DNA of 5,826 nt. Source: Paracoccaceae bacterium. Lineage in GTDB: Bacteria; Pseudomonadota; Alphaproteobacteria; Rhodobacterales; Rhodobacteraceae. This document shows, in pieces, positions 1-5,341 of this stretch (position 1 is the first letter of the stretch; every line of letters starts with the position of its first letter). The notes below the pieces were generated by a model that saw only the letters and a list, made by a program, of their open reading frames with translations, was not told where the DNA came from and made no database searches. The stretch lies in the NCBI GenBank assembly GCA_007128865.1, contig SKWP01000310.1:1-5826 (forward strand), written 5' to 3'. The translations under genes were made by a program, and so were the position numbers.

Positions 1-907
1 GCTTCTTGAGCGCCGATTGCAGGTTCTCGTCACCCTGCTGTTCCTCGCTCAGCTGCGCCCGGATCGCGTCGCGCGCCGCGCCGATGGCGTTCACCCGCTC
101 CTGCTTGTCGCGGATCGCAAAAGCTTCACGCATCTGCGCCTCGCCTGCCGCCTTCACCGCTGCGTAGAGCGCCGAATAATCCGGAGGCGCGAAGTCGAAG
201 GGTTCCTTTGCCGCGTCTTCGGCCAGATCGATGATCAGGTCGATCACCGGCTGATAGCTTTCATGGGCGAACTTCACCGCGCCCAGCATTTCGGCCTCGG
301 ACAGTTCATAGGCTTCCGATTCGACCATCATCACCGCATCGCGCGTCCCCGCGACCACCAGGTCAAGCCGCTGTTCGGGGTTGTCGCGCAGCTTGTGCAT
401 GTCGTCGCAGTCCGGGTTGAGCACATACTGCCCGTCCACGAAACCGACCCGCGCCGCCGCGATCGGGCCCATGAAGGGCACGCCCGAGATGGTCAGCGCC
501 GCCGAGGCGGCGATCATCGCCACGATATCGGGCTCATTGACCAGATCGTGGCTCAGCACGGTGCAGATCACCAGCACCTCGTTCTTGAAGCCGTCCACGA
601 ACAGCGGACGAACGGGTCGGTCGATCAGCCGCGAGGTCAGCGTTTCCTTTTCGGATGGCCGCGCCTCGCGCTTGAAGAATCCGCCGGGCACCTTGCCGGC
701 GGCATAATAGCGTTCCTGATAGTGAACCGTGAGCGGGAAGAAATCCTGCCCCGGCTTGGCCGTCTTCGCAAAGGTGACATTGGCCATCACCGAGGTCTCG
801 CCCAGCGTGGCAATGACCGAACCGTCGGCCTGACGGGCAACCTTGCCCGTTTCCAGCGTCAGCGTTTCCTCGCCCCACTGGATCGATCGTCTTGATGTCT
901 TGAACAT
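1..907 (-). CDS. pnp: Polynucleotide phosphorylase (PNPase), N-terminal 302 residues, cut by the window edge
   Basis: Cytoplasmic phosphorolytic 3'-5' exoribonuclease that degrades mRNA to nucleoside diphosphates and is usually part of the degradosome. The reading frame is open from ATG at 907-905 to the left edge and gives 302 residues. [11 protein letters not shown] (11-21) opens the first RNase PH-like core, which runs to about residue 145. The conserved [14 protein letters not shown] lies at 75-88 and DRPVRPLF at 96-103; in the family this loop contacts RNA. The second part of that core follows to about 215, and the all-helical linker domain starts near 240. The phosphate-binding second core, KH and S1 domains would lie beyond the edge (full PNPases are about 700 residues). 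The start is supported by GAGGG at 921-917, 9 nt upstream, and by the family's MF(N/K) N-terminus. It lies downstream of the SLC13 gene with a 195-bp gap, so it probably has its own promoter. Identification is secure from sequence. Confidence 0.97.
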   Translation of the reverse strand, partial: MFKTSRRSIQWGEETLTLETGKVARQADGSVIATLGETSVMANVTFAKTAKPGQDFFPLTVHYQERYYAAGKVPGGFFKREARPSEKETLTSRLIDRPVRPLFVDGFKNEVLVICTVLSHDLVNEPDIVAMIAASAALTISGVPFMGPIAAARVGFVDGQYVLNPDCDDMHKLRDNPEQRLDLVVAGTRDAVMMVESEAYELSEAEMLGAVKFAHESYQPVIDLIIDLAEDAAKEPFDFAPPDYSALYAAVKAAGEAQMREAFAIRDKQERVNAIGAARDAIRAQLSEEQQGDENLQSALKK

Positions 908-916
908 TCAGCGCAT

Positions 917-949
917 CCCTCGGGGAAGCTCCGGCCCTCCGGACTTCCC
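917..949 (-). promoter_or_regulatory. pnp leader: hairpin abutting the Shine-Dalgarno
   Basis: On the minus strand GGGAAG (949-944) pairs with CTTCCC (928-923). Inside, a U-G wobble and CCGG/CCGG pairs extend the helix with one bulged A and an AGGG loop, giving about 11 pairs. The helix ends one base before the Shine-Dalgarno GAGGG (921-917), which is 9 nt from the pnp ATG. There is no T-run, so it is not an intrinsic terminator. In E. coli a leader stem-loop cleaved by RNase III allows PNPase to repress its own mRNA. A similar role here is inference from position only. Confidence 0.5.
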
Positions 950-1048
950 GCGTTGCATGGCGGCCCCATTGCCGCCGACCCCCTTCATCCTTCGCATCAC
1001 GCCGGGGCCAGGGCGTCACGTCACAGATGGCGCGGCAATACAGCAATT

Positions 1049-1091
1049 CCGCAGCCGGGGGAAGCGGGGTGTTGAGCCGGGCCGGCCGCGG
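1049..1091 (-). terminator. Weak candidate terminator after the SLC13 gene
   Basis: On the minus strand, 11 nt past the TAG of the permease gene, CCGCGGCCGG (1091-1082) can pair with CCGGCTGCGG (1058-1049). This makes a 10-bp stem with one G-U pair and a loop of 23 nt. It is followed by AATTGCTGTATT, which is only moderately T-rich. The large loop and poor T-tract make it weak, and it may simply be a GC-rich chance pairing. If real, it would separate permease and pnp transcripts. Confidence 0.3.
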
Positions 1092-1102
1092 ACGGCAGGC
1101 GC

Positions 1103-2947
1103 CTACAACGGCCACACCACCAGCAGCAGCGGCACGCTGACCACCACCACCAGAACCTCGAGCGGCAGGCCGAGCCGCCAGTAATCGCCAAAGCGGAATC
1201 CGCCGGGGCCAAGGATGAGCGTGTTGTTCTGGTGCCCGATCGGGGTGAGAAAGGCGCAGGAGGCACCGATCGCCACCGCCATCAGGAAACTGTCGGGGTT
1301 GACCCCGAGCGTTGCGGCGATGCCAAGCGCGATCGGGCACAGCACCGCGGCGGTGGCTGCGTTGTTCATCATGTCCGACAGGAACATCGTCGTCACCAGC
1401 ACCATCGCCAGCGCCGCGACGGCGTTGCCGCGAGCGATGCTTTCGACCAGAAAGCGCGCCAGCAGATCGGCCGCTCCGGTGGTCTGCATCGCCCCCGCAA
1501 CCGGGATCAGCGCCGCCAGCAGCACGATGACCGGCCAGTCGATGGCGGTGTACACCTGCCGCGGCGGCACGGTGCGCAGCAGCATCGAGGCCAGCACACC
1601 CAGCGCAAAGGCCGCGGCCGCCGGCAGCAGCCCCAGCGTGACAATCCCGATGGCCCCCAGCATGATCGCCCCGGCGATCAGTGCCATGCGCTTGTCGGGG
1701 ATGCGCAGGGCGCGTTCGCCCAGCGGCACGCAGCCGGTATCCTTGATGAATTCCGCCATGACCTCTGCCGGTCCCTGAACCAGCAGCAGGTCGCCCGATT
1801 TCAGCTTCAGCCTGCGCAGCCTTGTCCGGGGGGTGCCCCCTTCGCGGGAAACGGCAAGCAGGTTGATCCCGTATCGCGTGCGCAGCCGCATCTCATGGGC
1901 CGACCGCCCGACAATCGTGGAACCCGGCAGAACCGCCAGTTCGCGCAGGACAACGTCCTCGTCGGGGTCGGTGCCTTCCTCGCCCTTGTCCTTGGACGCG
2001 TCGCCGGCCTTGCCTGCGGCGTCGTCGGCTCCGTTTCCGTCCTCCCCGGCCGGCGGTTCTGCCTGTGCCTCCAGCTTGATGTCGAACACCGACAGCGCCT
2101 CGGCCAGGGCCTCGACATCGGCGTCCAGTACCAGAATGTCATCGGCCCGGATCCGGCGCCGGCCGTGGGGCGCGATCATCCTGACCTCGTTGCGCACCAG
2201 CCCGACAACCTGCGCGCCGCTTTCCTCGATCTCGCTCTCGAAGGCATGCAGGGTCAGCCCGACCGCCTTGCTGCCCTCCGGCACCCGTGCCTCGGTCATG
2301 TAGGAACCGGTCTCGAACCCTTCGCGGGCCGAGGATTTGCGCGCCGGCACCAGCCTCCAGCCGACGGCGGCCACAAGGATCACCCCGGTAACCGCGACGG
2401 CGACACCCACGGGCGCGAAATCGAACATGCCGAAATGGCCGGCGCCGGTTTCGGCCCGGAAACCCGAGACGATGAGATTGGGCGGCGTGCCGATCAGCGT
2501 CGTCATGCCGCCCAGGATCGTGCCGAAGGCCAGCGGCATCAGCACCTGACCGGGGGCAAGGTCCATCCGGCCGGCCAGTTGCACCGCGACCGGCATCAGC
2601 AGCGCCATGGCGCCGACATTGTTCATGACCCCCGACAGCGCCGCGCCCAGCCCGAGCAGGGCCAGCATGCTGGTCAGCCGCCCGGCCTCGCGGGGCAGGA
2701 TGCCGCGCGCCAGCCAGTCGACGGCGCCGGTGTTCTGCAACCCCTGACTGAGCACCAGCACGCAGGCAACGGTGATCACCGCCGGATGGCCGAACCCGGC
2801 AAAGGCCGCGCCGGCCGGGACCAGCCCGGCAATCACGCAGGCCATCAGCGCCGACAGCGCCACCACATCATGGCGCAGCCGCCCCCAGAGGAACAGCGCA
2901 AGCGTTCCTGCCAGGATGCCGAAGATCAATACCTGCGGCGTGGTCAT
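1103..2947 (-). CDS. SLC13-family permease with two cytoplasmic RCK_C (TrkA-C) domains
   Basis: Inner-membrane secondary transporter of the DASS/SLC13 type, 614 residues. Members move dicarboxylates, sulfate or related anions, often with Na+; the substrate cannot be told from sequence. Hydrophobic segments fill residues 5-200 and 420-612 as two halves of an inverted repeat. Each half has the family signature: MNN at 108-110 with GTPPN at 153-157, and MNNAA at 527-531 with TPIGHQ at 568-573. Between them lie two RCK_C-like domains (about 218-291 and 331-405), as in the longer bacterial members, where they may act as regulatory ligand-binding modules. The linker between these domains (about 293-330) is unusually long, low-complexity and acidic. 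The start is fixed by the family-typical N-terminus (VLIFGILA, then a W-G-R-x-R-x-D-V-V motif at 21-29), although no good Shine-Dalgarno precedes it. It lies 178 bp after rpsO and 195 bp before pnp on the same strand, an unusual position. Family assignment is confident; substrate unknown. Confidence 0.9.
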   Translation of the reverse strand: MTTPQVLIFGILAGTLALFLWGRLRHDVVALSALMACVIAGLVPAGAAFAGFGHPAVITVACVLVLSQGLQNTGAVDWLARGILPREAGRLTSMLALLGLGAALSGVMNNVGAMALLMPVAVQLAGRMDLAPGQVLMPLAFGTILGGMTTLIGTPPNLIVSGFRAETGAGHFGMFDFAPVGVAVAVTGVILVAAVGWRLVPARKSSAREGFETGSYMTEARVPEGSKAVGLTLHAFESEIEESGAQVVGLVRNEVRMIAPHGRRRIRADDILVLDADVEALAEALSVFDIKLEAQAEPPAGEDGNGADDAAGKAGDASKDKGEEGTDPDEDVVLRELAVLPGSTIVGRSAHEMRLRTRYGINLLAVSREGGTPRTRLRRLKLKSGDLLLVQGPAEVMAEFIKDTGCVPLGERALRIPDKRMALIAGAIMLGAIGIVTLGLLPAAAAFALGVLASMLLRTVPPRQVYTAIDWPVIVLLAALIPVAGAMQTTGAADLLARFLVESIARGNAVAALAMVLVTTMFLSDMMNNAATAAVLCPIALGIAATLGVNPDSFLMAVAIGASCAFLTPIGHQNNTLILGPGGFRFGDYWRLGLPLEVLVVVVSVPLLLVVWPL

Positions 2948-3075
2948 CGCGTCTGTACCCGAGTCACCCCCGGCCCTGCGCCGGTACGCTGCAGTCTGCT
3001 ATGCCGGGCCGGCCCTGTCGATGATGGCGGGCGGCGGCGACCGGGGCGTGCCCCGTGCAGCAGCCCGAAACGCAA

Positions 3076-3102
3076 GACGCCCGCTCTGGCAGAGCGGGCG
3101 TC
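3076..3102 (-). terminator. Intrinsic terminator of rpsO
   Basis: A perfect 12-bp inverted repeat, GACGCCCGCTCT / AGAGCGGGCGTC with a 3-base loop, starts 23 bases past the rpsO stop. On the minus strand it is followed by TTGCGTTTCG, an interrupted T-rich tract; on the plus strand nothing T-rich follows, so it acts on rpsO. It should cut off much readthrough into the permease and pnp genes, although the imperfect T-tract may leave it leaky. Confidence 0.75.
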
Positions 3103-3125
3103 ATGGCCGGTTGGGGCGGTGGGCC

Positions 3126-3395
3126 TCAGCGGCGGATGCCGAGCCGGGCGATCAGGTCGCGGTAGCGCGCCGAATCCTTCCGGTTCAGGTAATCCAGCAG
3201 CTTGCGGCGCCGGGCAACCAGCATCAGCAGTCCGCGACGCGAATGGTTGTCCTTCTTGTGGGTCTTGAAATGCTCGGTCAGCGTGGTGATGCGCTTGGTC
3301 AGGATCGCGACCTGCACCTCGGGCGATCCGGTATCGCCGTCCTTGGTGGCGAAATCCTTGATTGCCTGTGCCTTGTCTTCGACAGTGATCGACAT
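3126..3395 (-). CDS. rpsO: 30S ribosomal protein S15
   Basis: Primary-binding protein of the small subunit that contacts the 16S rRNA central-domain three-way junction and nucleates platform assembly with S6/S18. The product is 89 residues, exactly the usual bacterial length. Diagnostic stretches are [14 protein letters not shown] (20-33), the [16 protein letters not shown] segment (42-57) with the rRNA-contacting His/Asp/Ser/Arg residues, and the ending [13 protein letters not shown] strong Shine-Dalgarno, AAAGGAGA (3408-3401), sits 5 nt before ATG (3395-3393). Downstream on the same strand are its terminator, the SLC13 permease and then pnp. Upstream, where truB is often found, there is instead a divergent RTX gene, so rpsO must carry its own promoter between about 3466 and 3640. 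No convincing -35/-10 pair could be picked there. In several bacteria S15 represses its own translation through a structured leader, and one is plausible here (see the leader entry). Confidence 0.98.
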   Translation of the reverse strand: MSITVEDKAQAIKDFATKDGDTGSPEVQVAILTKRITTLTEHFKTHKKDNHSRRGLLMLVARRRKLLDYLNRKDSARYRDLIARLGIRR

Positions 3396-3465
3396 CGGGG
3401 TCTCCTTTCAGGTCATGTGACGGCACGAGCCGGGATGTCGTCCAGCAAGGCCCTTGACCCCGACG
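3393..3465 (-). promoter_or_regulatory. rpsO leader with a stem that would cover the start codon
   Basis: On the minus strand CGTCGGGGTC (3465-3456) can pair with GACCCCGATG (3402-3393): ten consecutive pairs with one G-U. The right arm includes the rpsO ATG itself, and the Shine-Dalgarno AAAGGAGA lies at the inner edge of the helix. The 53-nt interior contains a small hairpin, CGGC-TCGT-GCCG (3432-3421). This is the layout expected of a translational switch. S15 autoregulatory leaders are known in several bacterial groups, including alphaproteobacteria, but have diverse structures. That this one binds S15 is inference. Confidence 0.5.
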
Positions 3466-3487
3466 GCCGGGCCGGCGGGGCGATGCG

Positions 3488-3534
3488 CCCCATTAGGGGA
3501 TTTCACCGGGCTTGGAAAGCCCCTGTGGAAGGGG
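3488..3534. repeat. Cluster of short inverted repeats in the divergent rpsO/RTX intergenic region
   Basis: Three small hairpins lie within 47 bp: CCCC-ATTA-GGGG (3488-3499), GGGCTT-GGA-AAGCCC (3508-3522) and CCCC-N7-GGGG (3520-3534). The last two share bases, so they are mutually exclusive. They lie between the two divergent genes where both promoters should be. They could be operator half-sites, leader structure of either transcript, or chance in GC-rich DNA. No clear sigma-70 promoter could be placed. Confidence 0.3.
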
Positions 3535-3642
3535 TCCGGAAAGGTTTGGCATGCTATGGGCGGTCATCGGGCCTGCCAGAATCGCGGGTGTCCGGCCTGG
3601 CGCGGGGAAGAAGTCCGCCCGCGGGCCAAGGCGGGGGGCGCC

Positions 3643-4803
3643 ATGCTGTGGTTTGCGGGCCTTTTGGGGCTGTTTTTCGCCGCATCGCTGGCCGATGCGT
3701 TGCTGAATTCCGACACCGGGGATGACGGGGCCGAAGCCGAGGGCGAAGCGGGCGGTACCGCGTCGCTGGCCGAAGACCCGCGCGGAAGCCTTGCCGATCT
3801 GCTGGACGAACTGCCCGGCTGGCCAGAGGATCAGCAGCCCCCCGACGCAGCCGAGCCTTCGCCCTGGGACCATCTGCTTCACGACCCCTGGGCTGCGCCG
3901 GACGCCCCGGACGAACCGCTGCCGCCCGACGGCCCCGACAGCACCGATGACCCGCCACCGCCGCCCGCTGCCGGCGATTTCCTGCGCGCCGCCGATGATG
4001 CGGGCGCGGTGCTGACCGGCGGCGACGGCGCGGATACCCTGTTTGGCGGGGCGGGCGACGATCTGATCCATGGCGGGGCCGGCAACGACCTTATGGTGGC
4101 CGGGCTGGGCGACAACCGGCTCTGGGGCGGTGACGGCGACGACCGGCTCATCGGCGGGCCGGGCAACGACACGCTCGATGGCGGGCCGGGCAACGACACG
4201 CTTCTGGCCGGGGGCGGCGCGGCCTTGCTGCGCGGGGGGGCGGGTGACGACCTGCTTCTCGGCGGTGACGGCGATACGACGCTGGAGGGCGGCGCCGGCA
4301 ACGACACCCTGCTGGCCGGTGGCGGCAACAACATGCTGGCCGGCGGTTTCGGCGACGACCTGCTGATCGCCGGCCCCGGCGCCGACACGCTGTTCGGCGG
4401 TGCGGGCAATGACACGCTTGTCGGGGTGCGATTTGATGCCGACGGCAACGATCGTGCCGGGCCGAGCCTGCTGAACGGCGGCGCCGGCGACGATCTGCTG
4501 ATCCTCGGGCGCGACGATACCGCCCATGGCGGCAGCGGCGCCGACAGCTTCCTGCTGGGTGACTGGATGGCCGGGGGCGGCGCCGTCATTGCCGATTTCG
4601 ACCCGGCCGAGGACCGGCTGCTGGTGGGCTATGACCCGGGCCTGTACCCCGCGCCGGTGGTCAGCCTCGCCGCGGTGGCCGACGACCCAGGCGCTGCCGT
4701 GGTGCTGCTGGACGGGCAGGCGCTGGCCGTGGTGCAGGGCGGCGCGGGGCTCGACCCGCAGGCAATAACGCTGGTGCCGGGCTGGCCGCCGCAGTTTGGC
4801 TGA
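3643..4803 (+). CDS. RTX (hemolysin-type) calcium-binding repeat protein with N-terminal membrane segment
   Basis: A 386-residue acidic protein. Residues 2-21 form one hydrophobic segment directly after the start, with no basic residue before it and no clear cleavage site, suggesting a membrane anchor. An Asp/Glu/Pro-rich low-complexity stretch follows (about 23-118, with PPPPP at 104-108). Then come 15 contiguous GGxGxDxLx nonapeptides (126-260), an 18-residue break, further repeats to about 305, and a C-terminal domain (VIADFDPAEDRLLVGYDP at 315-332) of the kind that ends many RTX proteins. RTX repeats fold as Ca2+-binding parallel beta-rolls and usually belong to type I-secreted proteins; no transporter genes are seen here. 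The frame is open upstream to a TTG at 3454, but the upstream 63 residues look non-coding. ATG at 3643, followed at once by the hydrophobic segment and preceded by a G-rich tract (AAGG at 3628-3631), is the better start. Transcribed divergently from rpsO. Its role is unknown: adhesion, surface-layer or matrix functions are possible. Confidence 0.85.
   Translation: MLWFAGLLGLFFAASLADALLNSDTGDDGAEAEGEAGGTASLAEDPRGSLADLLDELPGWPEDQQPPDAAEPSPWDHLLHDPWAAPDAPDEPLPPDGPDSTDDPPPPPAAGDFLRAADDAGAVLTGGDGADTLFGGAGDDLIHGGAGNDLMVAGLGDNRLWGGDGDDRLIGGPGNDTLDGGPGNDTLLAGGGAALLRGGAGDDLLLGGDGDTTLEGGAGNDTLLAGGGNNMLAGGFGDDLLIAGPGADTLFGGAGNDTLVGVRFDADGNDRAGPSLLNGGAGDDLLILGRDDTAHGGSGADSFLLGDWMAGGGAVIADFDPAEDRLLVGYDPGLYPAPVVSLAAVADDPGAAVVLLDGQALAVVQGGAGLDPQAITLVPGWPPQFG
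4018..4422 (+). repeat. Tandem 27-bp RTX-coding repeats with a 108-bp higher-order unit
   Basis: Fifteen in-register 27-bp units encode nonapeptides of the GGxGxDxLx type without interruption. Units 4, 8 and 12 begin with AG rather than GG and lose most of the Asp ligands (AGLGDNRLW, AGGGAALLR, AGGGNNMLA). The unit just before each has GND. This gives three cycles of four units (36 residues, 108 bp) and then three extra units. Two further degenerate units follow the 18-residue break. Confidence 0.85.
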
Positions 4804-4960
4804 TGCGGTGCCGGTGCCGCGGACCCCGTGGCGCCTGTCGCGACGGCTTCGAATCGTCTGCGGTGTTTTGCGGCCATGCCGCGGGCACAGCGCCCGTTCC
4901 GCCTGCCTGAACCACGCCGATCGCACACAACGGCGCCATCATGTTGCGAAAAAGGCAGCC

Positions 4961-5005
4961 ATGAAGAAAAAAAGTTCAAGAAAGCCTATCCAAGAGGATG
5001 ATTAA
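4961..5005 (+). CDS. Possible 14-residue small ORF (lysine-rich peptide), speculative
   Basis: ATG at 4961 opens a 15-codon frame, including TAA, that encodes MKKKSSRKPIQEDD. AAAGG at 4951-4955 lies 5 nt upstream and is a fair Shine-Dalgarno. A shorter frame, MLRKRQP (4941-4964), ends in an ATGA overlap with this start, an arrangement compatible with translational coupling. The peptide is basic at its start and acidic at its end, and the codons (AAA, AGA, AGT, TCA) are unlike the GC-rich usage of neighbouring genes. I do not recognise it. At this length a chance ORF in an AT-rich patch is quite likely, and it could also be part of a non-coding RNA. Confidence 0.2.
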   Translation: MKKKSSRKPIQEDD

Positions 5006-5299
5006 AAATCTCCTTTGCACAAAGGCTGCGCAGGCCGAACCGGCTCGCGTCGCCGCCTTTGCGGGCCGTCTCGACCCTGCGGTGCGCACTCCCGGCGGCT
5101 TGACGCATCGTAAACCGGGCGGCACTCTTTGCTCAAACTCGCTACTGACCCTTGCCGCAGCGGCGCAGTTCCGGCCATCGCAACAACAGGTTTGCGTGCC
5201 GGTGCAGACGCTTCGGTCCGGTTTCTGTGGCCGGGCAAGTGTCGAAGACGGGTTGGTTGCTGGTTCCCTATGGGTGGAAGGGGCGCTTGGAAAACAGGA

Positions 5300-5323
5300 T
5301 CCGGCGGGCGTGACCCGACCGGA
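5300..5323 (+). promoter_or_regulatory. Hairpin in the leader of the secreted-protein gene
   Basis: TCCGGCGGG pairs with CCCG-A-CCGGA: nine base pairs with one bulged A around a CGTGA loop. It ends 6 nt before the Shine-Dalgarno AGGGGA (5330-5335) of the gene starting at 5342. It could tune translation or be an operator; no T-run follows, so it is not a terminator. Function is not known. Confidence 0.3.
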
Positions 5324-5341
5324 CCTCGCAGGGGACGGTGA

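Larger units (their letters stand above)
4804..5341. other. 538-bp intergenic region, no confident gene
   Basis: Long frames here and antisense to it have compositions typical of GC-rich shadows, and none has both a good start and a recognisable product. Just after the RTX stop there are weak hairpins, GACGG/TCGTC (4842-4858) with TTTT at 4866-4869 and CGGGC/GCCCG (4882-4896). Either could mark the RTX transcript end, but neither is a good terminator. From 4941 to 5025 the DNA turns AT-rich (32 G/C of 85 by my count), ending in a CCTTT-GCAC-AAAGG hairpin (5012-5025). A TTGACG at 5100-5105 resembles a -35 box but lacks a convincing -10. No tRNA or known RNA family was recognised. Confidence 0.6.

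Noticed and set aside
17..895. 292-codon open frame on the plus strand opposite pnp
   Set aside because: Antisense to the unmistakable PNPase frame, with no family features.
3042..3055. CGGGGC-GT-GCCCCG inverted repeat between rpsO and the permease gene
   Set aside because: The two-base loop makes it a poor RNA hairpin, and no T-tract follows on either strand. The 12-bp structure at 3076-3102 is the better terminator.
1232..3268. 678-codon open frame on the plus strand opposite the permease gene and rpsO
   Set aside because: It is exactly antisense to two genes with clear family motifs. Its product is His/Arg/Gln-rich without any domain, as expected for a shadow frame in GC-rich DNA.
3454..3642. 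Upstream 63-codon extension of the RTX gene from a TTG start
   Set aside because: The extension has no recognisable features and overlaps the rpsO leader and inverted repeats. The hydrophobic segment immediately after ATG 3643 fits a true N-terminus better.
4841..4858. TTCGAAT in a small stem, reminiscent of a tRNA T-arm
   Set aside because: The base preceding TTC is C, so the position 53-61 G-C pair is missing. No acceptor, D or anticodon arm can be built around it.
3493..4926. 477-codon open frame on the minus strand opposite the RTX gene
   Set aside because: Its apparent repeats (VVA-x-PA-x type) are the antisense reading of the 27-bp RTX repeats. It also runs into intergenic DNA on both ends.
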